Of a DNA stretch of 64,000 nt, positions 17,794 to 26,115 are shown piece after piece. Made by a program: the position numbers and the translations under genes. The DNA is from Sinomicrobium sp. GTDB taxonomy: Bacteria; Bacteroidota; Bacteroidia; Flavobacteriales; Flavobacteriaceae. The notes below the pieces were generated by a model, which was not told where the DNA came from, did not search any database, and saw nothing but the letters and a program-made list of their open reading frames with translations. The stretch's first letter is position 1, and every line of letters begins with the position of its first letter. The DNA lies in the NCBI GenBank assembly GCA_029266035.1, contig JAJUFH010000002.1, positions 1 to 64,000 on the forward strand, read 5' to 3'.

Positions 17794-18834
17794 TCAGGAT
17801 TTATTGGCTAGCTGACCGCAGGCTGCATCGATATCCTTACCTCTCGAACGGCGTATAGTAACAGTGATACCACTGTCTTCCAAAACCTCTTTATAGCGTT
17901 CGAGTGCTGCCGGATTTGCCTGTGCGAATTCTTCATCCCCTATGGGGTTGTATTCTATGATATTTACCTTAGAGGGAGCAAATCTGCAAAAGCGGGCCAG
18001 GGCCTCGGCGTCTTTACGCTGGTCGTTGATTCCTTTCCAAACCACGTATTCGTAGGTAATTCTGCTCTTGGTTTTCTGATACCAGTACTGCAACGCTTCG
18101 CGAAGGTCTTTTAGCGGAAAATGCTCGTTGAAGGGCATAATGGATGTGCGGATATCGTCGATAGCCGAATGCAAGGAAACTGCCAATTTGAATTTCACCT
18201 CGTCGTCGGCCAGTTTTCTAATCATTTTAGGCACTCCTGAAGTCGACACTGTAATGCGCTTGGGCGACATTCCGAGACCATCGGAGGCGGTTATCCTGTC
18301 GATTGCTTTGATTAGATTACTGTAGTTCATAAGCGGTTCGCCCATGCCCATAAAGACAATATTGCTCAACGGCCTGTTGTAATACAGCCTGCTCTGTCGG
18401 TCTATGGCCACCACCTGATCGTAAATCTCGTCGGGCTGAAGGTTTCTCATCCGTTTCAACTTGGCTGTAGCGCAAAACTTGCAGTCTAAACTACATCCCA
18501 CCTGACTAGAAACACAAGCCGTAGTACGGGTATCGGTGGGAATAAGCACCGACTCTACTACAAGTCCGTCGTGTAGTTTTACCGCATTCTTAATCGTTCC
18601 GTCACTACTGCGCTGCATGCGGTCTACCCGAATGTGATTGATCACAAAATGAGCTTCAAGCATCTGCCTCGTCTGCAAGGAGAGATTGGTCATCCCTTCA
18701 AAGCTATGCGCTCCTTTAGTCCACAACCATTCGTACACCTGATTCCCCCTAAAGGCTTTATCTCCCTTAGAAGTAAAAAAATCCCGCAACTGATCACGAC
18801 TCAGTGCTCTTATATCTCGTTTTTCAGTTAGCAT
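17794..18834 (-). CDS. rlmN: 23S rRNA (adenine2503-C2)-methyltransferase RlmN
   Basis: Radical-SAM enzyme that methylates A2503 of 23S rRNA and A37 of some tRNAs. The cluster motif is CSLDCKFC. The flanking GMGEPLMNY, and the second conserved cysteine in DIDAACGQL, complete the RlmN dual-cysteine mechanism. 346 residues, normal length. It is followed upstream by queA about 90 bp away in the same direction. Confidence 0.96.
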   Translation of the reverse strand: MLTEKRDIRALSRDQLRDFFTSKGDKAFRGNQVYEWLWTKGAHSFEGMTNLSLQTRQMLEAHFVINHIRVDRMQRSSDGTIKNAVKLHDGLVVESVLIPTDTRTTACVSSQVGCSLDCKFCATAKLKRMRNLQPDEIYDQVVAIDRQSRLYYNRPLSNIVFMGMGEPLMNYSNLIKAIDRITASDGLGMSPKRITVSTSGVPKMIRKLADDEVKFKLAVSLHSAIDDIRTSIMPFNEHFPLKDLREALQYWYQKTKSRITYEYVVWKGINDQRKDAEALARFCRFAPSKVNIIEYNPIGDEEFAQANPAALERYKEVLEDSGITVTIRRSRGKDIDAACGQLANKS

Positions 18835-18870
18835 CTACCTTAAATTGGAAGCCTGCAGTAATAAACCATC

Positions 18871-18905
18871 AACCACAAACCACAAACCACAAACCACAAA
18901 CCACA
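18871..18905. repeat. Five tandem copies of AACCACA
   Basis: Five exact 7-bp units AACCACA fill the spacer between queA and rlmN. The same motif in the opposite orientation (GTTTGTGG) recurs at 24461-24532 between mazG and dtd. Short tandem repeat; copy number probably varies between strains. Confidence 0.85.
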
Positions 18906-18920
18906 AACTCCCCCCCTACA

Positions 18921-19970
18921 TCAAATAATCAGCATGGCGTCGCCGTAGGAATAGAATTTATACTTTTCCTTAACTGCTTCCTCATAGGCTTTTTTGATCA
19001 GATCGTGACCGGCAAAGGCCGATACCATCATCAACAGTGTTGATTTTGGTGTGTGGAAGTTGGTGATCATACAATCGGCAATACTGAATTCGTATGGAGG
19101 AAATATAAACTTGTTGGTCCACCCCTCAAAAGTGTTCAACGTTCTTTCAGACGACACTGCACTTTCCATAGCTCTCATCACCGTAGTTCCTACCGCACAT
19201 ACTCTTTTTTTATTGCGCTTGGCGGCATTGACCACTTCGGTAGCTGCGGGGAGAATAGACAGCTCTTCACTGTCCATCTTGTGCTTAGACAGGTCTTCTA
19301 CCTCTACCGGATTGAAGGTTCCTAGTCCGACATGCAAGGTTACCTCGGCAAATTCTACACCTTTAATTTCCAGTCGTTTCAAAAGGTGTTTAGAGAAGTG
19401 CAATCCGGCAGTAGGTGCTGCTACAGCTCCTTCGTGCTTTGCGTAGATGGTTTGATATCGCTCCTCATCTTCCGGCTCTACTTCTCTTTTTATGTATTTG
19501 GGCAGAGGAGTTTCGCCCAACTCTTTGAGCTTAACTCTAAAATCTTCATACGAACCGTCGTATAAGAATCGCAATGTTCTTCCTCTGGATGTAGTGTTGT
19601 CTATCACCTCAGCTACCAAACTTTCATCCTCACCGAAATAGAGTTTATTCCCTATTCGTATCTTCCTTGCCGGATCTACAAGCACATCCCAGAGGCGTTG
19701 TTCTTCATTGAGTTCTCTCAACAGGAAAACCTCAATTCTCGCCCCTGTCTTTTCTTTATTTCCGTATAAACGAGCCGGAAAGACCTTGGTATTGTTCAGC
19801 ACCATGACATCTCCCTCATCGAAATAGTCGATCAGGTCTTTAAACATCTTGTGTTCTATAGTCCCGTCTTTGCGGTTTACGACCATAAGTCTTGCTTCAT
19901 CCCGGTTTTCTGATGGGTATTCAGCGAGTAATTCTTTTGGAAGGTCAAAATTAAAATGTGATAATTTCAT
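18921..19970 (-). CDS. queA: tRNA preQ1(34) ribosyltransferase-isomerase QueA
   Basis: Transfers and isomerises the ribosyl moiety of SAM onto preQ1 at tRNA position 34, giving epoxyqueuosine. The start is taken at [20 protein letters not shown] (19970), the standard N-terminus, eight codons inside the track ORF. It carries [31 protein letters not shown] and [15 protein letters not shown], all family motifs. 349 residues. Confidence 0.95.
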   Translation of the reverse strand: MKLSHFNFDLPKELLAEYPSENRDEARLMVVNRKDGTIEHKMFKDLIDYFDEGDVMVLNNTKVFPARLYGNKEKTGARIEVFLLRELNEEQRLWDVLVDPARKIRIGNKLYFGEDESLVAEVIDNTTSRGRTLRFLYDGSYEDFRVKLKELGETPLPKYIKREVEPEDEERYQTIYAKHEGAVAAPTAGLHFSKHLLKRLEIKGVEFAEVTLHVGLGTFNPVEVEDLSKHKMDSEELSILPAATEVVNAAKRNKKRVCAVGTTVMRAMESAVSSERTLNTFEGWTNKFIFPPYEFSIADCMITNFHTPKSTLLMMVSAFAGHDLIKKAYEEAVKEKYKFYSYGDAMLII

Positions 19971-20243
19971 GCTGTACATTTTTTTTAAAGGCACTATTGG
20001 CAGAAGCTATTGCAATATGCCCGGAAGATCTTTCTCCACTCATTTATACGAAGCTGCAAATATACAATGCCGAGAGAGGGGATGTCAAGGAAATACACGA
20101 ATTTATTTGATAGGAGCTATTCGGTCGCTCTTAAGATAGTTAACACCTAAGAATTGTACTGGCTTTCAGCCCGGAAAAACTTCTCCTCATCTCCCTTTTT
20201 CCTCGTCTCCAAGTCTCCAACTCGCCCCATGACACTCCCTCTG

Positions 20244-20405
20244 TTCATTTTGTCTTGATACAAAACGAACTAAAAAATCAAGAAGCCTCTAAGGAAATTT
20301 TCCCGGCACACCGGAAAACCAGCTGAATTCCCACTCCTCGCTCCTTTTGCTGCGCAAATGCGATTCCGTGGGGATACAGCTTATTTCTGAAAAGACTTCA
20401 AGATT
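20244..20405 (+). repeat. Structured dispersed repeat, copy 2
   Basis: Second copy of the element at 19-180, in the same orientation, immediately before the restriction-modification island. TTTTGT/ACAAAA, the loop CTTGAT with ATCAAG, CCGG-CACA-CCGG, AGCTGAATTCCCAC (20321-20334) with GTGGGGATACAGCT (20368-20381), and TTTGC/GCAAA (20346-20358) are all kept. Three paired positions differ from copy 1 in a compensatory way. The outer stem is partly degenerate. Weaker similarity continues another ~80 bp, including the TCAACTAC tail. Confidence 0.75.
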
Positions 20406-20712
20406 GCAAAAATAAGGAAGGGGAATAGCTCTTACAAAACAGAAAAACAAAAAGCAAAACACCACTACGAACTAATCAACTACAGAACTTAAAAACAATC
20501 ATTTCTAAGAGCAAAATAGAAAAAAAGACATCTTCATGTACATGATATTATTATGTATATTTGGGAGTTGGAGTTCCGGCTTCTTTATTCCTATGAAATA
20601 CAAAACTACACAACATTAACGATCATTTTGTAAAAACCACTAAAAATAAACAAACGAAAACCATTGAACTAATTTTGTAAATTGGCAACCGAACTATTAA
20701 CGATAAAATCCA
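20406..20712. other. AT-rich intergenic region before the restriction gene
   Basis: No gene. Two -7-like elements pointing right are present: TATATTTG at 20556-20563 and TAATTTTG at 20670-20677, 36 nt before the nuclease ATG. Neither has a TTG at the ideal -33 spacing, so the nuclease promoter looks weaker than the methyltransferase promoter. Confidence 0.45.
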
Positions 20713-21477
20713 ATGGCAAACAAATACCTAAACTTTATTTCAGATAATCACCTATTAAATTGTATTGAAAATTTACATAAATCGTATTTAAGTGCTAAAA
20801 GTGAAATTAACAAAAAGCAATTTTATAAAAATAAAATTGATACGATTAAATTGACATTTGATGCTAAATTCAATAACATCAACGAAGAAGATTTAATTCA
20901 GTCTGAAATTCTTCGGCAAATCGATAAATCAATCAACAATTCTATCGGAACTTTTCACGAACAAATTTTGGGTGGAATTACCGGTTACGAAATGGGAAAT
21001 TTAAGCGGTTTTGACATCAAAGCAAATGATGATACTTTATTCGCAGACATCAAAAACAAACACAATACGATGAACAGTAGTTCGGCGGAAGCTTTATTTC
21101 AAAAACTAGCTCGTTATGCAAACGATTACAAAAAAGCAAAATGTTATTGGGTTCAGATTTTAGCAAAAAATAGTTTCAACGAACATTGGCAAGGCGAAAT
21201 TAATGGGAAAGAATATAGCCATTCTCGAGTTTTTAAGATTTCGGGCGACCAATTTTATGCTTTACTTTCCGGACAAGATGATGCTCTTTTTCAATTGTAC
21301 AAGGTACTTCCAAAAGCAATTAACGACTATTTAAAATCCGTTGAAAAAGATGACAACATAAAAGAAAATTCGGCTTTAGATGAAATTACATCAGAAACCG
21401 AACAATCAAAACGTTCTATTCTTGACCAAATTACTTTCGAAAATTACAGCTATTATTTGGGATTTGACAAACTGTAA
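20713..21477 (+). CDS. Type II restriction endonuclease, Eco47II-like
   Basis: 254-residue protein resembling the Eco47II/Sau96I nuclease family, which cuts GGNCC. The central segment GFDIKANDDTLFADIKNKHN has the spacing of a PD-(D/E)XK-type core (D...D-x-K) and NTMNSSSAEALFQKLARYA follows, as in that family. It is convergent with an m5C methyltransferase and their 3' ends overlap by 25 bp. The region is visibly more AT-rich than its neighbours, suggesting acquisition by transfer. The recognition site is inferred from family resemblance only. Confidence 0.75.
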   Translation: MANKYLNFISDNHLLNCIENLHKSYLSAKSEINKKQFYKNKIDTIKLTFDAKFNNINEEDLIQSEILRQIDKSINNSIGTFHEQILGGITGYEMGNLSGFDIKANDDTLFADIKNKHNTMNSSSAEALFQKLARYANDYKKAKCYWVQILAKNSFNEHWQGEINGKEYSHSRVFKISGDQFYALLSGQDDALFQLYKVLPKAINDYLKSVEKDDNIKENSALDEITSETEQSKRSILDQITFENYSYYLGFDKL

Positions 21478-22691
21478 TAATCATTCAAAAATTTCACAAT
21501 CGAATAGCCTACTTCACGACCAAAATTAACGGGAACCGCGTTTCCAATTTGTTTGTATTGTTGTGCCAACGAACCTGCAAATTCCCAATCATCGGGGAAA
21601 GTTTGAATTCGTGCATATTCCCGAACTGTAAACGGGCGAGTTTCGTCAGGATGACAACGTTCGGTTTGCTTTTGCGCCGGACTGCAAGTCAATGTTAAAC
21701 AAGGTTCGTCCCAACCAATTCTTCGCGCCATTCCCGTTTTTCCACCACCTAAATAGAAACTTCCACCCATATAAACTTTTTGAATCTCCAAAGGCAAATC
21801 GCGCCAATATCCTTTTGGCGGAACCAAATCCAACACAGCTTTTTTACTTTCAGGATATTTTGCTCCCTTAGATTCCGGAACATCACAATCGAACAATTCG
21901 CCCTTTTTCAGAGCGTCTTTTAAACTATAAATCTTTTTATGAGGTTTAGGATATTCGTATTTTACGTTAATATCCTTTCTAATTCCAACCAAAATTAATC
22001 GCTCTCTTTTTTGCGGAACTTTGTAATGAATCGCTTTTAAAACTTCGACAGGAACAACATTATAACCGATTTCGTCCAAAATAGAAATCATTCCTTGCAA
22101 AGTTTTTCCATTGTCGTGGCTCAACAAGCCACGAACATTTTCACCTATACAAATCGGTGGATTAACTTCTTTCACAACTCTCGCAAACTCGTAAAAAAGT
22201 GTTCCACGAGCATCTGCCAAACCTAACTTTTTCCCTGCATAACTAAAGGCTTGACAAGGAAAACCACCCGTTACTACATCAATTTTTCCTTTATAATCCG
22301 AAAAATCAAAGTCTTTAATATCACCTTCTAAAACTTTCCAATTCGGACGATTTTTACGCAAAGTTTGACAAGCAAATTTATCAATTTCATTAAGTGCTTC
22401 GCATTTTAAACCAGCCCTTTCCATTCCAACAGCCAAACCACCTGCACCAGCAAAAAGCTCTAAAACTTTATATTCGTGATTGGGTTCTACAAAATTGGAA
22501 ATTGTTTCGGTTGCATCAGTTTGAATGAAATCAGAAAACAACTTTAAAACATCGGATTTTCGATACACACGATAATTGCTTATCGGTTCACGAATCGCAG
22601 AAAGTTTACCTTCTTCGTCCCAACGGCGAAGCGTTTTAGTACTTTTATTCAGTAATTTCGCAGCTTCTGAAATCGTCAAATAAACACTCAT
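21453..22691 (-). CDS. DNA cytosine-5 methyltransferase with N-terminal MerR-like HTH
   Basis: Protective methyltransferase of the type II system. The first ~60 residues form a MerR/excisionase-type HTH (YLTISEAAKLLNKSTKTLRR). The methyltransferase core follows: motif I LELFAGAGGLAVGMERAG, motif IV GGFPCQAFS with the catalytic Cys, motif VI GENVRGL, motif VIII PQKRERLILVG, and motifs IX-X at QIGNAVPVNFG. The start at MSVYLT (22691) is preferred over MLYNLV (22709) because a consensus promoter ends only a few bases before the latter. The HTH may repress its own promoter. Confidence 0.9.
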   Translation of the reverse strand: MSVYLTISEAAKLLNKSTKTLRRWDEEGKLSAIREPISNYRVYRKSDVLKLFSDFIQTDATETISNFVEPNHEYKVLELFAGAGGLAVGMERAGLKCEALNEIDKFACQTLRKNRPNWKVLEGDIKDFDFSDYKGKIDVVTGGFPCQAFSYAGKKLGLADARGTLFYEFARVVKEVNPPICIGENVRGLLSHDNGKTLQGMISILDEIGYNVVPVEVLKAIHYKVPQKRERLILVGIRKDINVKYEYPKPHKKIYSLKDALKKGELFDCDVPESKGAKYPESKKAVLDLVPPKGYWRDLPLEIQKVYMGGSFYLGGGKTGMARRIGWDEPCLTLTCSPAQKQTERCHPDETRPFTVREYARIQTFPDDWEFAGSLAQQYKQIGNAVPVNFGREVGYSIVKFLNDYYSLSNPK

Positions 22692-22722
22692 AACCAAATT
22701 ATACAACATTAGACATTGGTTA

Positions 22723-22753
22723 CAAATTTAATATGAAATTTCGAATTGACAAA
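22723..22753 (-). promoter_or_regulatory. Consensus promoter of the methyltransferase gene
   Basis: On the minus strand TTTG is followed by exactly 19 nt and then TAAATTTG, a full match to the Bacteroidota -33/-7 consensus. An AAATTT-rich near-symmetry (GAAATTT-catat-TAAATTTG) lies in the spacer and -7 region, where a MerR-like HTH could bind. Confidence 0.7.
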
Positions 22754-22876
22754 CAACCGAATAAAAAAAGAACAACAGGTAACTTCAGTACCCCCTACAC
22801 AATTTTGGTTTTCAGAAATTCCCCTTCACTTCATCATAACAAAGAGCCGATGTGGTAATCTCTTGGTACAAACATA

Positions 22877-22895
22877 GGATGACACTAGGTCATCC
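22877..22895 (-). terminator. Hairpin overlapping the aroA stop
   Basis: GGATGAC-ACTAG-GTCATCC is a perfect 7-bp hairpin overlapping the aroA stop codon, at the end of the aromatic operon. The following minus-strand sequence has no real T-run, so it is a weak terminator candidate. Confidence 0.35.
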
Positions 22896-24119
22896 TCTAC
22901 CTTCTGTTTTATACCCTAGGTTTTCCATGTCTTTCCAGAAGTCTGGATACGATTTGCTCACTACTCCGGCGTCTTCGACAATCAAGGGTACTTTTAATCC
23001 GAGTGGCGCAAAGGCCATAGCCATTCTGTGATCGTTGTAGGTGGATATGGAAATATTTTCCTTTATTGTTTTTGCCGGCTCCAAGAAGAGCTCGGCATCT
23101 GTCACTCTAATCGTTGCACCCAATTTGGTAAGCTCGTTGCGAAGTGCTTCCAATCGGTCGGTTTCCTTTATTTTTAGGGTGTGTAGTCCTTTGAGCTGAC
23201 ATCCTCTACCCAATCCAAAACAGGTCACAGCGATAGTTTGGGCTATGTCGGGAGCATTGGACAAGTCTAAAACAAGGGGAGCCGAAGAGGCTTCGCTTTC
23301 TTTAATCAGGCTAATACTATTTTCTTTAAAAACAGTGTTCACTCCAAATTGTTCGTATATTTCTGCCAGTACACTATCGCCTTGCAAACTGGATTCTTTG
23401 TATGCGGATAGGTTTATTTCCGCTCCTTCTTCTGCAAGAGCGGCTATGCTGTAAAAATAAGAGGCTGAACTCCAATCCGATTCCACGGTAAGTGTTGCGG
23501 GATTTATTTCGGGGGTATGGCTTACGGTAATTTTTTGTCCTTCAAAAGCGGTGGTCACCCCTACTTCTTCCAACAGAGCAAGTGTCATTTTTATATAAGG
23601 CACTGATGTTATTTTCCCTTCTAGAGTGAGTTCCAATCCTCCCGGAAGCGTCGGTCCTACCAGCAATAAGGCCGATATGTACTGACTGCTTACTCCGGCC
23701 TGTAAAGACACTTTGTTTGTCTCGGGCTGCTTGCCTTTTATGTGTAGTGGCGGATAACCTTCGTTTACCGTATAGGTAATATCTGCACCCAATTGTCTCA
23801 GCGCATCAACCAGAATTTTAATAGGCCTTTCGGTCATGCGTTTCGATCCTGTAAGGGTCACTTCTCTACCCGGACGGGTGGCAAAAAAGGCGGTGAGAAA
23901 CCTCATGGCCGTACCGGCATGGTGAATATCTACCACCTCCTCATCGGTAGTCAGTGCCTTTTGCATCACTACGGAGTCGTCGGAATTGGAAAGGTTTTCG
24001 ATAGCTATATCGGGATATAGCGCTTGTAGTAGCAACAACCTATTGGATTCACTCTTGGATCCGGTGATTTTTATATTTCCCTTTATGAGTTTTTGGGGAT
24101 TGAAAATTCTGAGATTCAT
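22890..24119 (-). CDS. aroA: 3-phosphoshikimate 1-carboxyvinyltransferase (EPSP synthase)
   Basis: Sixth shikimate-pathway step, joining PEP to shikimate-3-phosphate. 409 residues. It shows ITGSKSESNRLLLLQAL, HAGTAMRFLTAFFA, the SSQYISALLLVGP region, DWSSASYFY, LKIKETDRLEALRNEL and YNDHRMAMAFAPLGL, all conserved in AroA. It is the last gene of the aromatic operon, separated from pheA and tyrA by rsgA, dtd and mazG, and 14 bp after mazG. Confidence 0.95.
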   Translation of the reverse strand: MNLRIFNPQKLIKGNIKITGSKSESNRLLLLQALYPDIAIENLSNSDDSVVMQKALTTDEEVVDIHHAGTAMRFLTAFFATRPGREVTLTGSKRMTERPIKILVDALRQLGADITYTVNEGYPPLHIKGKQPETNKVSLQAGVSSQYISALLLVGPTLPGGLELTLEGKITSVPYIKMTLALLEEVGVTTAFEGQKITVSHTPEINPATLTVESDWSSASYFYSIAALAEEGAEINLSAYKESSLQGDSVLAEIYEQFGVNTVFKENSISLIKESEASSAPLVLDLSNAPDIAQTIAVTCFGLGRGCQLKGLHTLKIKETDRLEALRNELTKLGATIRVTDAELFLEPAKTIKENISISTYNDHRMAMAFAPLGLKVPLIVEDAGVVSKSYPDFWKDMENLGYKTEGRG

Positions 24120-24133
24120 GGATATTCCTCGCC

Positions 24134-24460
24134 TTATTTTAATTTCTCGTTGTTGTGATGCCTATCGTGATCGCGACGGGTTTTTTTGTCCATCTTGCGG
24201 TCGAAGGCTTCTTGTAAGTCTATTCCGGTCTGATTTGCCAGGCACAACACCACAAATACCACATCGGCCAGTTCTTCTCCGAGGTCTTTGTCTTTATCGC
24301 TCTCCTTCTCGCTCTGCTCTCCGTACCTTCTGGCAATTATACGAGCCACCTCGCCTACCTCTTCGGTGAGTTGTGCCATATTGGTAAGTTCGTTAAAATA
24401 GCGAACCCCGTGTGTTTTTATCCAATCATCTACTTCTTGCTGGGCGTTTTTGATATTCAT
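24134..24460 (-). CDS. MazG-like nucleotide pyrophosphohydrolase
   Basis: 108-residue all-alpha NTP pyrophosphohydrolase. The metal-binding helices carry EEVGEVARII and DLGEELADVVFVVLCLA (ExxE...ExxD). Single-domain MazG relatives hydrolyse dCTP or other (d)NTPs; the substrate is unknown here. It sits inside the aromatic operon between dtd and aroA. Confidence 0.88.
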   Translation of the reverse strand: MNIKNAQQEVDDWIKTHGVRYFNELTNMAQLTEEVGEVARIIARRYGEQSEKESDKDKDLGEELADVVFVVLCLANQTGIDLQEAFDRKMDKKTRRDHDRHHNNEKLK

Positions 24461-24532
24461 TTGGTTTGTGGTTTGGTGTTTATTGTTTATTGTTTGTGGT
24501 TTGTGGTTTGCGGTTTGTGGTTTGCGGGTTGG
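24461..24532. repeat. GTTTGTGG-type short repeats
   Basis: Several imperfect tandem copies of GTTTGTGGTTTGCGG and GTTTATT occupy the mazG-dtd spacer. This is the reverse-complement family of the AACCACA array at 18871-18905. Confidence 0.75.
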
Positions 24533-24594
24533 ACTTCTGCTTTCTGTTATTTCGTCCTTTACAAACTAGAGATGATATAATCTTTACAACAATC

Positions 24595-25047
24595 TTACTC
24601 TTTGTTTTTGGTATCGATAACAATTGTTACCGGACCGTCGTTGAGTAGGGATACTCTCATATCTGCACCAAATTCTCCGGTACCTACTTCTTTTCCGAGC
24701 TCGGCGCTGATACGTCTTACAAAAGCTTCGTAGAGGGGTACAGACCGTTCGGGTTTTGCCGCCTTGATATACGAAGGGCGATTGCCTTTTTTGGTGGAAG
24801 CATGGAGCGTAAACTGGCTCACAACCAGTATATCGCCCTCGACCTCCTTGACCGATTTATTCATCACTCCGTTTTCATCTCCGAATATTCTGAGATTTGC
24901 GATTTTACGCGTCAGCCAATCTATATCTTCTTCACTATCGGCATCTTCTATACCGAGCAATACGAGAAGTCCGCCTCCTATAGACGATTTGAGTTGTCCT
25001 TCTATTACTACTTCTGCTTGGCTAACACGTTGTATTACTGCTCTCAT
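24595..25047 (-). CDS. dtd: D-aminoacyl-tRNA deacylase
   Basis: Removes D-amino acids, and misacylated glycine, from tRNA. 150 residues, the normal length. The N-terminus is MRAVIQRVSQAEV. The active-site motifs are VSQFTLHASTKKGNRPSY and the C-terminal NDGPVTIVID, which carries the cross-subunit Gly-Pro signature. It is in the aromatic operon 23 bp after rsgA. Confidence 0.95.
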   Translation of the reverse strand: MRAVIQRVSQAEVVIEGQLKSSIGGGLLVLLGIEDADSEEDIDWLTRKIANLRIFGDENGVMNKSVKEVEGDILVVSQFTLHASTKKGNRPSYIKAAKPERSVPLYEAFVRRISAELGKEVGTGEFGADMRVSLLNDGPVTIVIDTKNKE

Positions 25048-25070
25048 AAAAAAACAAGCTTAAGAAAAAG

Positions 25071-26021
25071 TTAGTCTTCCCCGTAATTGTCGGTTCGATA
25101 GTTTTCTGCTTCGCCTTCCAGTATCTGAAGGTAGCTCTTATACCTACTCCACGAGATTTCTCCATCTTCAAGACCTTGTTTTACGGCGCAGTGTGGTTCT
25201 TCGAGATGGAGGCAGTTGTTAAATCTGCACTCTCCTTTTCTGGCAAAAAATTCGGGAAAGTAATCGCCGATTTCTTCTTTCTCCATATCGATAATCCCGA
25301 AGCCCTTTATCCCCGGGGTATCGATAATTCTAGCTCCAAAGCTGAGGTCGAACATCTCGGCAAAGGTAGTGGTGTGCTGCCCTTGTCGGTGCTGTTCAGA
25401 TATTTCGGCTGTCTTGAGGTCGAGCCCGGGCTCCACAGCGTTGATAAGCGTTGATTTCCCCACTCCTGAATGCCCTGAAAACACACTTACCTTATCTTTC
25501 ATATACGCCTTTAGTTTGTCTGTATTTTTCCCGGTAAGAGCCGATACTCCCAGACATTCATAACCTATATCTCTGTACATATTGGCGAGGTATTTCACTT
25601 CGAGCAACTCTTCTTCATCGTACTGATCCGACTTATTGAAAAGCAATACAGTATCTATATCATACGCCTCGGCAGTTACCAGAAATCGATCGATAAAGGT
25701 AGTAAGGGTCATTGGGTTTTTAAGGGTTACCAGCAAAAACACCTGATCTATATTAGAAGCGATAATATGCTTCTGCTTTGACAGGTTTACCGATTTTCTG
25801 ACGATATAGTTCTTCCTGTCGTGAATATGGGTGATAACCCCTGTATTCCCCTCTACTTCCGTTTCGAGTGTAAAGTCTACTACATCGCCTACAGCAACCG
25901 GATTGGTACTCTTGATGCCGCGAATGCGGAATTTACCCTTAATCCTGCACTCATAGGTCTGAGCCTCGGCAGTTTTAACGGTATACCAGCTACCTGTAGA
26001 TTTATAGACTGTTCCTGTCAT
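25071..26021 (-). CDS. rsgA: Ribosome small-subunit biogenesis GTPase RsgA
   Basis: Circularly permuted GTPase that matures the 30S subunit. An N-terminal OB fold (about 1-75) precedes a GTPase domain with G4 (LFNKSD) ahead of G1 (GHSGVGKSTLIN) and G3 (DTPGIKGFG). A zinc-binding C-terminus (CRFNNCLHLEEPHCAV) follows. 316 residues. It lies within the aromatic operon after a hairpin-bearing spacer of about 95 bp. Confidence 0.95.
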   Translation of the reverse strand: MTGTVYKSTGSWYTVKTAEAQTYECRIKGKFRIRGIKSTNPVAVGDVVDFTLETEVEGNTGVITHIHDRKNYIVRKSVNLSKQKHIIASNIDQVFLLVTLKNPMTLTTFIDRFLVTAEAYDIDTVLLFNKSDQYDEEELLEVKYLANMYRDIGYECLGVSALTGKNTDKLKAYMKDKVSVFSGHSGVGKSTLINAVEPGLDLKTAEISEQHRQGQHTTTFAEMFDLSFGARIIDTPGIKGFGIIDMEKEEIGDYFPEFFARKGECRFNNCLHLEEPHCAVKQGLEDGEISWSRYKSYLQILEGEAENYRTDNYGED

Positions 26022-26033
26022 AGGTTTTGCAAA

Positions 26034-26078
26034 GAGGTCTGGGCGTACTTCGCTAAACTCAGTACAGCTTCAGACCTC
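26034..26078 (-). other. Hairpin in the aroG-rsgA spacer
   Basis: GAGGTCTG (26034-26041) pairs with CAGACCTC (26071-26078), with an inner GTAC/GTAC pairing. There is no T-run, so it is more likely an RNA processing or stability element than a terminator. A 20-codon frame starting ATGAGGTCTG (26080) also spans it and its TGA overlaps the rsgA ATG; it may be chance. Confidence 0.45.
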
Positions 26079-26115
26079 ATTTGATATTAATTGCGAAATC
26101 TGTACTGTGGCAAAT

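Noticed and set aside
19-20405. Genomic island or composite transposon bounded by the two structured repeats
   Set aside because: The 20 kb between the copies is ordinary core metabolism (typA, pro genes, rlmN, queA) with no integrase or transposase.
20713-22691. Toxin-antitoxin or abortive-infection reading of the AT-rich pair
   Set aside because: The second gene has complete m5C methyltransferase motifs and the first a nuclease-like core, so a restriction-modification system explains both.
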